Assembly: GCF_022601675.1 (NCBI RefSeq)
Contig: NZ_JAKVIL010000001.1
Coordinates: 310,001-374,000 of the forward strand
Direction of reading: 5' to 3'
Source of the DNA: Ancylobacter gelatini
GTDB lineage: Bacteria > Pseudomonadota > Alphaproteobacteria > Rhizobiales > Xanthobacteraceae
Length of the DNA: 64,000 bases
Positions 41,358 through 49,349 of this stretch are shown piece after piece; position 1 is the stretch's first letter; the number at the start of each line of letters is the position of its first letter. The position numbers were made by a program, and so were the translations under genes. Below the pieces are notes generated by a model. It was not told the origin of the DNA. It made no database searches and was given only the letters and a program-made list of their open reading frames with translations.

Positions 41358-41957
41358 TCAGCCGTGCAGCTTGCCCGCGATGGTGGCGACATGCTTGCCC
41401 TGGAAGCGGGCGCCGTCGAGTTCCACCTTGGAAGGCTGACGCGAGCCGTCACCATCGGCGATGGTGGACGCGCCGTAGGGCGAGCCGCCCTTGATTTCGT
41501 CGACACCCATCTGGCCCTGGAAGGCGTAGGGCAGGCCTACCACGACCATGCCGTGATGCAGCAGGGTGGGCATGAAGCCGAGAATGGTGGATTCTTGGCC
41601 GCCATGCTGGGTGGCCGAGGAAGTGAACACCGAGCCGACCTTGCCGACGAGGCCGCCGGTGAACCACAGGCCGCCGGTCTGGTCGATGAAGGCGCGCATC
41701 TGCGAGGCCACGGTGCCGAAGCGGGTGGGCGCGCCGAAGATGATGGCGTCATAGTCCTTCAGCTCGTCGACAGTGGCGACCGGCGCCTTCTGGTCGAGCT
41801 TGAAGTGATTCTGCTGGGCGATTTCGGTCGGCACCGTTTCCGGCACGCGCTTCACCACCACCTCGGCACCGGCCTCGCGCGCACCCTCGGCGACGGCCTC
41901 GGCCATCGTCTCGATGTGCCCATAGGTCGAATAATAGAGAACCAGAACCTTGGCCAT
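41358..41957 (-). CDS. wrbA: NAD(P)H:quinone oxidoreductase, WrbA type
   Basis: FMN flavodoxin-fold enzyme making two-electron quinone reductions, an oxidative-stress guard. The 199-residue product has the phosphate-binding loop [32 protein letters not shown], and [15 protein letters not shown], all WrbA (type IV NQO) signatures. GAGGAG precedes the ATG. It is the last core gene before tRNA-Lys and the accessory island. Confidence 0.94.
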   Translation of the reverse strand: MAKVLVLYYSTYGHIETMAEAVAEGAREAGAEVVVKRVPETVPTEIAQQNHFKLDQKAPVATVDELKDYDAIIFGAPTRFGTVASQMRAFIDQTGGLWFTGGLVGKVGSVFTSSATQHGGQESTILGFMPTLLHHGMVVVGLPYAFQGQMGVDEIKGGSPYGASTIADGDGSRQPSKVELDGARFQGKHVATIAGKLHG

Positions 41958-42188
41958 GTGAACCAACTCCTCATGTGACGTGCGGCGCGCCATCGGGCGG
42001 GCCGTCGAATTCCATGGGCAGCAAGCTAGCCGCGGGAGCCGTGCATCGGAAGCGGTATGATCGACAGAGCATGTTTGCGCCAATGCAATGTCGAAAAAAC
42101 CGCGCGGTGGCGGCTGGGGGTTCCCGGCCGCGGCACCGGTCTTCGTCTTGCGTTCCGCGCGCTAAACCCTTAAGCCCCGTTCCCGTGG

Positions 42189-42264
42189 GAGCCCGTAGCT
42201 CAGCTGGTAGAGCACGTGACTTTTAATCATGGGGTCTCGGGTTCGAATCCCGACGGGCTCACCA
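42189..42264 (+). tRNA. tRNA-Lys (anticodon TTT)
   Basis: A full 76-nt cloverleaf with encoded CCA: acceptor GAGCCCG/CGGGCTC, D-arm GCTCAGCTGGTAGAGC, anticodon stem CGTGA/TCATG around loop CTTTTAA (anticodon TTT), T loop GTTCGAATC. It marks the left edge of an accessory region, a common integration site. Confidence 0.97.
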
Positions 42265-42271
42265 CATAAGT

Positions 42272-42299
42272 CCTTGAGATGTAATATGAAATCTCAAGG
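42272..42299 (+). terminator. Stem-loop directly after tRNA-Lys
   Basis: Perfect 9-bp arms CCTTGAGAT and ATCTCAAGG with a 10-nt loop, 8 bp after the tRNA CCA. There is no U-tract, but the position suggests a transcript end. The remaining gap to 42561 holds an 11-bp tandem direct repeat (CGGGTCATCAC at 42331-42341 and 42342-42352) and no supported gene. Confidence 0.5.
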
Positions 42300-42561
42300 C
42301 CGCTTCGGCCTAGGCAGCGCTTCCGAGCTTCGGGTCATCACCGGGTCATCACGGTGCGCCGAATCTGTCCGTCTCGGCGGGGAGGTGCGAGGCGGATTTT
42401 TTCTGGCGCGCCGTCTTCAGCCTCGCTCACGACATCTGTACGAGGGCGCGGCAATCCCCTGGGGGATCAACGCAGCTCGCCCCACCGGGCCAGCATTCCC
42501 TACCGTGACAATCCCTCGCCTGGATGCAATTCTCCTCCAATACAACCAAGGGGAGGCGGAT

Positions 42562-42864
42562 ATGAAGATGGCGATCTTTGCTGCTGGGCTCGCGTGCTTA
42601 CTGCTGGAGACCGGAACGGCGGTAGCGGGCTGTGAGCTTGTGACCAATCCGTGCTCGACCGATTCGGCGGGCAACACGTACATCACGCAGAAGTCGATCG
42701 GAGGGACTGGATACGTCACCACACAGAACGGCAATCCCTATTCGCACACCGGACAGACGCTCGGCGGCGGCTGGCGGGAGGAGTTCACGAGCGGTGGCTA
42801 CCAGATGCACAGCACAAACCCTTACCAGCCGGTTGGGAGACCCAAGACGACGCTAGGCTGGTAG
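42562..42864 (+). CDS. Small secreted protein of unknown function
   Basis: A 100-residue precursor with a clear signal peptide (MKMAIFAAGLACLLLETG... ending AVAG) and a mature part rich in Gly, Thr, Ser, Tyr and Asn with two cysteines (CELVTNPC). GGGAGG precedes the ATG, and the upstream gap is AT-richer. I do not recognise the family. The composition resembles other small periplasmic proteins of rhizobia, and it is the first gene after tRNA-Lys. Confidence 0.7.
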   Translation: MKMAIFAAGLACLLLETGTAVAGCELVTNPCSTDSAGNTYITQKSIGGTGYVTTQNGNPYSHTGQTLGGGWREEFTSGGYQMHSTNPYQPVGRPKTTLGW

Positions 42865-42878
42865 AGCGCCCTCAACAT

Positions 42879-43622
42879 CTATCGGGGTTGAGGGCCCGCA
42901 ACCGCTGCGGCGCGAACATCGACAATGCGCAATAGATGGTTGGCGAGCAGGATGATCTCTGCCGCCTCATACGGATCTTCAAGTGCGACGTTCCGGTGGG
43001 AATGCGGGTTCTTGTAAGAACCGATGGCGCCAGCGAACAGATGCGCTCGCATCTCCCGCTCGCCTTCATCCATGGTCATATCCGCCAATGGGCCTGAGCC
43101 TTTGTCGAACGCCCTGCGCATCAGTCCGACACCTATATCCTTGTCGGAAAGCCGCGCCGCAGTCCTCACCGCAACTTCGACGGCCTTCATCGCCTCGAAG
43201 ACAGCCGTGTCCAGCTTCCCGCGATGAAACAGCGACCACACGTCCTCTCGGATCGACGGGTGCAGGCTCTCCTTCGGAATGAGACGGGCGCTGAACGCCC
43301 TTCGTGGATCCTGTTCCTTCACCAGTTGCACCGCCTTGCGGCTGAGAACCCGAACCGAATTGGGGGAGCCGTATTGCGGCGATTCGATCAATAGGGCCTG
43401 TCCCTCAAGCCATGCCCACGCCTCACGAATAGCCGTGTCCACATGACGGTGGAGATGCCCGTCATAGCTCTTATTGGCCTCCTGAACCGCCCAAAGAAGT
43501 TGGCGGTTGCCCGCGGGAATGGTCGCGAGCCAGGGCAGGAGGCGTAGGCCGAGTTCTTCCGGCTCCAAAGCCGCTAAGACATCAGGCTCAGGGAAAACCT
43601 GCGTTATCTTCCACCCAAACAT
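42879..43622 (-). CDS. TIGR02391 (Hypoth_Ymh) family protein, HEPN-like
   Basis: A 247-residue protein whose C-terminal half (~118-235) matches the rare TIGR02391/Hypoth_Ymh family, found near phages, plasmids and restriction loci. LHPSIREDVWSLFHRG, FEAMKAVEVAVRTAA and LFAGAIGSYKNPHSHRN are the family landmarks. In relatives the last motif reads R-N-P-x-x-H, like the R-x4-6-H of HEPN RNases; here it is K204-N-P-H-S-H209, a conservative loss of the arginine. The N-terminal ~110 residues are helical and unassigned. It is the last gene of a three-gene operon, 55 bp after the nuclease gene. Confidence 0.8.
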   Translation of the reverse strand: MFGWKITQVFPEPDVLAALEPEELGLRLLPWLATIPAGNRQLLWAVQEANKSYDGHLHRHVDTAIREAWAWLEGQALLIESPQYGSPNSVRVLSRKAVQLVKEQDPRRAFSARLIPKESLHPSIREDVWSLFHRGKLDTAVFEAMKAVEVAVRTAARLSDKDIGVGLMRRAFDKGSGPLADMTMDEGEREMRAHLFAGAIGSYKNPHSHRNVALEDPYEAAEIILLANHLLRIVDVRAAAVAGPQPR

Positions 43623-43677
43623 CAAGCTTGTTCCTTCCTCACCCTCACACCTGGCCACGTCGTGCTCGGTCGGCCAT

Positions 43678-44352
43678 CTATTCGGCCGCTTGGGTGTCGG
43701 GCATCGGCATCCAGGATGCAACGGCACTGCGGCCGGCTGCGGTAAGGGCGTACACGCCTCGCTCCGAGCGTTCGAACCAGCCATAGACGTTGCGACGCAG
43801 GATCTTCGGTGCGTCAGGAAATGCCTGTTTCAGATCGCGCGGGCGTTGCGGCGCCGACATCATCGTTGCGGCGCACCCGAGAGCCTGCTGCCGATATGCG
43901 GTCATAATGGGCTTGCGCGATCCGCCGCCGGCCACCGGATCGCCCTGCCGGCGCTTGTGCTCGTCGACCAGCCGAGAGCGCCGGCGAGGGTCCTTCCGCG
44001 GCAGTGGAGCGGTCGGAGAAACCAGTACGTCGACCTGACCCGCGTCGGACACCCCCAGCAGCCCGAAGCCGAGGCGTCTGCAGAGATTGCGATAGCGCGG
44101 ATCACTCTCGCGCCCTTTGCCTCTCTTCGAGAGCTTGGCGGCCAACCATATCTCGTCGCCGATCGCCATCCGGTCGACGCCCTGCAAGATCAGTTCGAGA
44201 TTGAAGGTCAGCTTCATCTCGCCGATCACAACTACTGTCGGCTCGCCGTCCCTTAAGCCAACCAGATCGCAGGGGCCAATCTCGCCCTTCACGCTATAGC
44301 CGAGCGTCTCGAGGAAGCGCTTCACCGGTTCATAGAGAAGAGTTTCCAGCAT
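43678..44352 (-). CDS. DUF2161 putative PD-(D/E)XK-type phosphodiesterase
   Basis: A 224-residue nuclease-like protein of the DUF2161 family. The core PD-(D/E)XK residues are visible: D29 in IGPCDLVGL, then E45-x-K47 in VIGEMKL, and Q57 in ILQGVDR. A second part with HTH-like features (DLKQAFPDAPKILRRNVYGW, ERSERGVYALTAAGR) follows near residues 170-215. It lies between an XRE regulator (48 bp upstream) and the HEPN-like gene. Family function is not established; a DNA- or RNA-cleaving effector is inference. Confidence 0.8.
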   Translation of the reverse strand: MLETLLYEPVKRFLETLGYSVKGEIGPCDLVGLRDGEPTVVVIGEMKLTFNLELILQGVDRMAIGDEIWLAAKLSKRGKGRESDPRYRNLCRRLGFGLLGVSDAGQVDVLVSPTAPLPRKDPRRRSRLVDEHKRRQGDPVAGGGSRKPIMTAYRQQALGCAATMMSAPQRPRDLKQAFPDAPKILRRNVYGWFERSERGVYALTAAGRSAVASWMPMPDTQAAE

Positions 44353-44400
44353 ACTTCTCCGCGGTCGTCGTGTTTCGACAGGCGGCTCGCGAACTGGCCG

Positions 44401-44646
44401 CTAAGTCCGTTCCCGCAGTCGTACTCCAGGACCGTTACCATTCTGCTCGATGAAGATCACGCCAGCGGATTCGAGGGCGCGCTGGATGGCATTACCGTTC
44501 GCGTCGGTAATGCTCGGCGCACCGTCTGCGCCCTCCGCTCGGCGCACCGTCGCAACGCCGAGCCTCGCCTCGGTGGCAAGCTTCTCCGCGCTCCAGCGAA
44601 TAAGCCCTCGTGCTGCTCTGATCTGAGCTCCAGTGAGCACTTTCAT
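44401..44646 (-). CDS. XRE-family helix-turn-helix regulator
   Basis: An 81-residue repressor-like protein. The HTH covers ~residues 6-60 (TGAQIRAARGLIRWSAEKLA, GVATVRRAE) and the tail ALESAGVIFIEQNGNGPGVR is the familiar ending of short rhizobial XRE proteins in prophages and islands. It is the first gene of the minus-strand operon with the DUF2161 and TIGR02391 genes. A palindrome and paired direct repeats directly upstream are its likely operators. Confidence 0.87.
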   Translation of the reverse strand: MKVLTGAQIRAARGLIRWSAEKLATEARLGVATVRRAEGADGAPSITDANGNAIQRALESAGVIFIEQNGNGPGVRLRERT

Positions 44647-44661
44647 ATCCCTTGATTGACA

Positions 44662-44718
44662 TCAGATCAAATCATCAGCATGATATGTTTCATATCAGTT
44701 AACGTATTTCAGATCAAA
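44662..44718. promoter_or_regulatory. Operator region for the XRE operon
   Basis: A perfect inverted repeat TGATATG-TTT-CATATCA (44681-44697) is flanked by two copies of the direct repeat TCAGATCAAA (44662-44671 and 44709-44718), 47 bp apart. The region is AT-rich and sits 16-72 bp upstream of the XRE start, facing a plus-strand gene fragment. This is the layout of an autoregulated divergent control region. Confidence 0.7.
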
Positions 44719-46492
44719 CGAAGCGCCTATAAACTGCGAGTGCCCGTTTCGGCAAACTCGGCCGTTTGCCTGCCGTTCGCGCCACTAACCTGACCGGCAG
44801 CAAGCCGGCAGGTTGCCCCACAACCCGACCACCCGAACAAGCCGGCGCGCCACGCGTGACCGGCGAAGGAGGAGCTATGCCCCGATCCCCGCGCGACCTG
44901 CTGATGGCGCGCCCGTTCCTTTCGCCTGAGGAAGTTATCAGCCTCGCCACGCAGCTGCAGATGCCCGACGACGCACACCCTGACGCGGCGCTGAGGTGGC
45001 CGAGCATTTCCATGGTGAAGGTGCGCTTCATGAGATCGGTCCACGCGGCGAGGCCGTGCGTCCGGATGACCACGTTCGCCATGGCGCGCAGCACTTGCGG
45101 GCCAGTCACCTCGTCGACGAACCGCGAAAAGCCGTGCGCGAAGTCCATCGCGGCGTGGGCTGTGAGGTTGAGCCGCGCTGCCAGCGCCTCGCTGCCCTCG
45201 CCCCCGCGGCTGAGTTCACGGAGCGTGCCGGCGAGGATCCGGCCTGGCGCCATCCCGTTATAGGAGGCGGCCAAGCCGGCGGTGACACTATCGCCCGGCA
45301 CGGCAGAGATGACCGCGCCGCCCAGCTTGGCCGCGACGTTGATCGAGCGCAGCCCGCCGAAGATGCCGGCCATCAGCGGGCCGTCCACCGCGTTCGCCTT
45401 GCCAGTGAGAACGTCATAGGTGCGCTCGGCAACGGCCCGGCTTTCCAGCATGCGGAGGGGGTTCATCCTCCCCAGCGTCGAGAGCCCGGCTTCCTCCTCG
45501 CGGACATGCGGCAGCAGCGCGCGGATGACGGCACCGTGGTTCGGTCCGACCACCTCGGCGAGGGCAATCTCTGTGCTCATGCGCTGAAGGTGGCCGGTGA
45601 GCATCCCCAACACGTTTTCGCCCGATCCGAACTGGTCCGACAGTCGCAGCCAGGCCTCGGCACCCGCCTCGCCGTCCGCGAACTGAAAGGTGCGCTGCTC
45701 GGGTGAGAATGCCTTGGCGCTGCTGTCGCCGACGGCGATGTCACGATAGGCGCGCTGCAGGATGAAGTCGGTGCGGCCGGCGGCGGCCTGCGTGCCGGTG
45801 TCGCGATCCCACAAGGTGAGCGCGCCGCGATCCACCTCGGCCTTGAACGCCTGGGCGAACTCGTCGGCGGAGAAGCGACGCACGCGGAGGCTGTCCCAGA
45901 ACTGGGGAAGCCGCCAGTTTTCACTCACCGGCATGTTCCGCCCGGCGGCGGTCACCCGGTCGACGGCCTCTTTGGTCGCCTCGGTCCATCCGCGCGCAGC
46001 CGCCTTGGCGATCTGGTCACCCGTGTCGTGCCCGAACACCTCGCGCACGAGATTGCGCACGCTGGCGATCTGTTCGGCCGACTGGCCCAGGATGCCGGGG
46101 GCGAGCTTGCGCAGCGCGTCGTCGAAGCGGCGGAACAGTTGCGCGGTGATGACTTCGGCTTTCGTCGCGACGTTCTCGCCGCCCTGTTCCCAGATGTCGC
46201 GAGTTAGCATCGACATGAGCCCGGCGGCGCGGCCCTTCGGGTGCTCCAGCACGCGTCGCTCGGCACTGGCGAAGGCTAAGGCCTGTTTCGCCGTGTCGTT
46301 CCGCAACTTCTTGGCCCCGGCCTCCATCGCCTTGGCGGTCGCCAGCGCCGCCGCAGCATCGGCCTGCGCTGGCCCCATCGTTCTGCCGAACTCGCCGCGG
46401 GACCGCTCGTAGAGTCCCAGCGCCTCGTCGCCGATCTCCTTGGAGATGGCGCCGGTCTTCACCAGCTTCGCCACGCATTCGTTGATGGGCAT
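44714..46492 (-). CDS. Phage virion-type protein, 3' end lost and replaced by read-through
   Basis: A frame of 592 codons. Residues 1 to ~497 look like a normal helical phage structural or ejection-type protein (LRKLAPGILGQSAEQIASVR, LWDRDTGTQAAAGRTDFILQ, HGFSRFVDEVTGPQVLRAM). After KRTFTMEMLGHLS the composition turns to Ser/Arg/Cys-rich shadow sequence because the frame reads antisense through a plus-strand gene fragment and the operator. The functional gene therefore ended past ~44995 and is truncated. It starts at the last base of the preceding gene's stop (TGATG). The precise phage function is inferred only. Confidence 0.7.
   Translation of the reverse strand: MPINECVAKLVKTGAISKEIGDEALGLYERSRGEFGRTMGPAQADAAAALATAKAMEAGAKKLRNDTAKQALAFASAERRVLEHPKGRAAGLMSMLTRDIWEQGGENVATKAEVITAQLFRRFDDALRKLAPGILGQSAEQIASVRNLVREVFGHDTGDQIAKAAARGWTEATKEAVDRVTAAGRNMPVSENWRLPQFWDSLRVRRFSADEFAQAFKAEVDRGALTLWDRDTGTQAAAGRTDFILQRAYRDIAVGDSSAKAFSPEQRTFQFADGEAGAEAWLRLSDQFGSGENVLGMLTGHLQRMSTEIALAEVVGPNHGAVIRALLPHVREEEAGLSTLGRMNPLRMLESRAVAERTYDVLTGKANAVDGPLMAGIFGGLRSINVAAKLGGAVISAVPGDSVTAGLAASYNGMAPGRILAGTLRELSRGGEGSEALAARLNLTAHAAMDFAHGFSRFVDEVTGPQVLRAMANVVIRTHGLAAWTDLMKRTFTMEMLGHLSAASGCASSGICSCVARLITSSGERNGRAISRSRGDRGIAPPSPVTRGAPACSGGRVVGQPAGLLPVRLVARTAGKRPSLPKRALAVYRRFV
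44877..44995 (+). pseudogene. 5' fragment of a plus-strand gene, cut at a recombination junction
   Basis: A GAAGGAGGAGCT ribosome-binding site precedes ATG 44877. About 38 codons of convincing protein follow (MPRSPRDLLMARPFLSPEEV, then ISLATQLQMPDDAHPDAALR). Beyond ~44995 the plus frame runs antisense to the virion-type gene, so the original gene has lost its 3' part. It diverges from the XRE operon and would share its operator. The protein family is not recognised. Confidence 0.6.
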
Positions 46493-48894
46493 CAGGACAT
46501 CTCCGGTTGCGGGAGGGCGCAGGCGGCAATCTCGCGCGCGGCGGCGAGACGGGCGTCGGCTTCGTCCATCAGATCGTCGACCGACCGCATGTCGGCCTCA
46601 AGCTCGCCACGCTCATTCAGCCGCTCGCCAACGGGCACCTGCCGGTCACCCATGGCCCGGAGCTTGTCGAGCTCGTGGGCAACCGTGTCATCCGTCACGG
46701 ACGCGGCGCGGGCGGCGGCGATCTTCGCGGGCGTCAGTTCGTCCGCGAGGGCGGCAATCTGTTCGGGGCGTGGCTCGCCGGCTACAATGCCGCCGGCCTG
46801 CGAGGCGGCGGAGCTGTGTGAGGCCGTCTGGAGACCGTCGGGGCTCTCCGTCCTACCCCCGGCGCGCAGGCCAACCTCCAGCCGTGCGGCCTCCGTGCCG
46901 GGCAAGGTGGCCGCGAGCGTGCGCGGGCGCAGCAGCAGTTCGTCGACGATCGCGCCGGCCTCGTCGTCGCTTCGAGCGCGCACAATGGCGCCTGCGATGG
47001 CGGCGGCCTCGTCCTTCGGCATCTGGTATCCGACCTCGCGCGCCAGCGCCTGCACCCGCTTCCGGGCCTCGTCTGTGTGATAAGCGGTGCGGGCGTGCCG
47101 CTGCGTCACCGGGGCGGGCTCGGGCTGGGCGCGCAGCGCATCAAGCCGGCGATCAACCAGCGTCTCGGTCAGTTCGCGCTGCCGGGCGTCAACCTCGTCC
47201 GGCGCGGCGGCAAGGATCTTGCCGGCAAGCTCCTCCGCATCGTCGCGCGCGAGCCGAACGCCGTATCCCTCTTGTGCGAGGCGCGACACTGCGCGGCGCA
47301 GCTCGGTGCCGGCGCTCGCCTCGCGGCCGGCGGCGCGGGTTTCGGCGGCGGTGCGCCGGGTCGGCAGGTCGGCATCGGCCTTGTCGAGCCGGGCGCGCTC
47401 GCGGTTCGCCCGCCGGTCGGCGGTGTCGAGCTCCTTCTCGCGTGCCTTGCGCGACCTCTCCAGTCCGGCCACCTCCTGCCGCAGCGAGACCGCCAGCCGG
47501 GCATCGCCGGGGGCGGTCTTGGCGAGGGTGTCGACGATAGATTGGCGCTCGTTCTCCAGCCAGGCGCGGCGGTCGGCCGGGATGCTGGCGACGGCGAGGT
47601 CGCTTTCGATGGCGGCCAGGCGGGCCTGCGTCTCCGGATCGGTCGGCGGGCGGGCGTCGGCGAGCCGGGTTCGGGCCTGCTCCAGATCGGCGCGGAGGGA
47701 ATCGACCTCCTCGCGAAGTGCGGACACCTCCTGCTCACGGGTACCGAGAACGCCGCGTCGGGCGGTTAGGTTGCCGGCCTCGGTGTCGAGCGTCTGGCGG
47801 GTCGTAGCGAGCTCATCGCGCGCGGCCTGTGCCGTGGCGCGGATGTCGGCGAGCTGCACCTCGCTCAGGCGCTCCACCGTGCCCGGCAGACGCGCGCCCT
47901 CGCGCTCGATTGCAAGGCCGGTTTCCTCGGCGCCTCGGGCCGCGGCGCGGGCCTCCATGACGGGCGCGAGCCGCGCCTCGTAGCTGCGCAGCAGCGAGGG
48001 CGTGATGGTGTCCGACACGTCAACCGGCCGGCCGCTGACCATGGCGTCGATGCTGGCCTGCAGCGCGGTGCGGTGCGCCACCTCGCCCTCGACACCGGGA
48101 AGGCGGTTCGCGTCCGCAATCTGCGCCTCGCTGGCCACCACGTTGCCCGCGTCGCGGACATGGCGTGGCCAGGCGCCCGTCTGCACCCGCGTCCACAGGG
48201 CGCCGAGGCCCCTCACCCCGCCACCCAGCACGGCGCCGGCAATGGCGGCCTCGCCGATGTTCTGCGCGGCCTCGCCGGAGGCGGCATAGCCGGGCGCGAC
48301 CTGCTCCTTGTAGCTGGCCGTGATCGCCTCGATGCCGAGCTGCGTTCCGGCCGTAATGCCGCCGGTGGCGAGCGCGGTGCCGAGGATACCGATGGACGCC
48401 GGGGCGGCCAGCGGCACGGCGACGAGATTCACGGGGTCAACAGCGCCGGCCGCCGTGCCGCCGAGGATGCCGCCGATGGTCGAGCCCCAGGTCTGTTCGC
48501 GGCCGGCCAGCTTCTGCTGTGCTTCGCGCGCCGCGCGGGACCGGGCGATTCCCATCTCGTCGAGGTCGGCGGCGGTGAGCGGCTTCAAGGCGAGGTCGGG
48601 GAACTTCGGCGCGAGCTGGGCAATCTGGCGGTTCATCTCCGCCAGCGCCGCGGCGCCGCCGCCGAAGGCGGGATTGGCCAACGTCACGCCAGCACGCTGG
48701 CGCACCCGGTCGACGAACTCCTGCACCCCCTCAATGCGCGCGCGGTTGGCCGCGTCGCTGTTGCCGAAGTCTAAGCCCACGCGCCACGCGGCTTCCATCC
48801 CCTCCGCGAAGGTCGCCGGCAAGTCCTGCGCGAGGTGATCGCGGGCGTAGGCGATATCCCCTGCGATGCTGTCCTGAAAAACATCAAGGGTCAT
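46492..48894 (-). CDS. Large phage virion/ejection-type protein with coiled coil
   Basis: An 800-residue protein. After a helical N-terminus it has a Gly/Ala-rich hydrophobic stretch (residues ~135-245, STIGGILGGTAAGAVDPVN, GILGTALATGGITAG), as in phage proteins that cross membranes on DNA ejection. Residues ~335-560 are a long charged coiled coil. The C-terminal part is Ala/Arg/Glu-rich. It overlaps both neighbours (ATGA upstream with the tail of a lost gene, TGATG downstream). No enzymatic motif is seen, and the family assignment is from architecture alone. Confidence 0.6.
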   Translation of the reverse strand: MTLDVFQDSIAGDIAYARDHLAQDLPATFAEGMEAAWRVGLDFGNSDAANRARIEGVQEFVDRVRQRAGVTLANPAFGGGAAALAEMNRQIAQLAPKFPDLALKPLTAADLDEMGIARSRAAREAQQKLAGREQTWGSTIGGILGGTAAGAVDPVNLVAVPLAAPASIGILGTALATGGITAGTQLGIEAITASYKEQVAPGYAASGEAAQNIGEAAIAGAVLGGGVRGLGALWTRVQTGAWPRHVRDAGNVVASEAQIADANRLPGVEGEVAHRTALQASIDAMVSGRPVDVSDTITPSLLRSYEARLAPVMEARAAARGAEETGLAIEREGARLPGTVERLSEVQLADIRATAQAARDELATTRQTLDTEAGNLTARRGVLGTREQEVSALREEVDSLRADLEQARTRLADARPPTDPETQARLAAIESDLAVASIPADRRAWLENERQSIVDTLAKTAPGDARLAVSLRQEVAGLERSRKAREKELDTADRRANRERARLDKADADLPTRRTAAETRAAGREASAGTELRRAVSRLAQEGYGVRLARDDAEELAGKILAAAPDEVDARQRELTETLVDRRLDALRAQPEPAPVTQRHARTAYHTDEARKRVQALAREVGYQMPKDEAAAIAGAIVRARSDDEAGAIVDELLLRPRTLAATLPGTEAARLEVGLRAGGRTESPDGLQTASHSSAASQAGGIVAGEPRPEQIAALADELTPAKIAAARAASVTDDTVAHELDKLRAMGDRQVPVGERLNERGELEADMRSVDDLMDEADARLAAAREIAACALPQPEMS

Positions 48895-49144
48895 CGCGCG
48901 CCGCCACTCCAGAAGTTGCCGAACCGCGACCCGCCGTACACCCCGCTGCTGGCGGCCGGATCTTCAGTGCTCGGCAGAAGTGTTCGGAGCTGATCCCGGC
49001 CTTTGCGGCTGCTTCAACCTGGGTCTTCGCGGTGCCCGTGATGTAGGCCTCAAGGGCCTGATGCATCTTCCGCGAAATGCGTGGCTTCTTGGCTGGCGGA
49101 CGGCGGGTTTTAGGCGCGGCGATGGCGTATTCGGTCGTGCTCAT
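48884..49144 (-). CDS. Terminase-small-like HTH protein, C-terminus lost by fusion
   Basis: An 86-residue frame. Residues ~1-62 are convincing: a basic Pro/Lys-rich start (KTRRPPAKKPRISRKMHQAL) and a helix-turn-helix (AKTQVEAAAKAGISSEHFCR) like the N-terminus of phage small terminase subunits. After RALK the sequence becomes GC-rich shadow coding out of frame with the orphan gene tail, so the true C-terminus is missing. It lies upstream of the virion genes, where terS would be expected. Confidence 0.6.
   Translation of the reverse strand: MSTTEYAIAAPKTRRPPAKKPRISRKMHQALEAYITGTAKTQVEAAAKAGISSEHFCRALKIRPPAAGCTAGRGSATSGVAARDDP
48891..48975 (-). pseudogene. Orphan 3' end of a lost phage gene
   Basis: In a second minus-strand frame, about 25 codons read as a natural C-terminus: EDPAASSGVYGGSRFGNFW then SGGAR and TGA, with ATGA overlap to the 800-codon gene. 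There is no start. It is the tail of the gene that once preceded the 800-residue virion protein; the rest was removed by the deletion that joined it to the terminase-like gene. Confidence 0.6.
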
Positions 49145-49233
49145 GACAGGCTCCCATGGGCTTCAGAGGGGCAAGCGCACCGCCCCCAGAGGGGCGCTTG
49201 AGCCCCATAGGGGGTACGGGGGATATGTAGGCA

Positions 49234-49349
49234 GGGGGATTGGAAGGGGGATTGGAAGGCGCGAGGGGAGGTTGGAAGGGGGATTGGCACCCTCCCGAAC
49301 CCCTGATTGGTGGAACCGGAATTTGGGATTGGAAGGGGGATTGGAAGGT
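49234..49349. repeat. Iteron-like array of GGGGGATTGGAAG units
   Basis: Six imperfect copies of a 12-14-bp unit: two abutting at 49234-49259, one degenerate at ~49265-49279 (GGGGAGGTTGGAAGG), one partial at ~49277-49288, and two abutting at ~49325-49349. The array directly follows the ATPase gene and precedes the terminase-like gene, in a ~204-bp gene-free stretch. A hairpin (GCAAGCGC...GCGCTTG) lies at ~49171-49200. Replication origin, operator or packaging site are all possible. Confidence 0.65.

Noticed and set aside
44787..44815. Imperfect inverted repeat AACCTGACCGGC/GCCGGCAGGTT as a terminator
   Set aside because: It has a bulge, no U-tract, and lies upstream of a strong ribosome-binding site, so its role is unclear.
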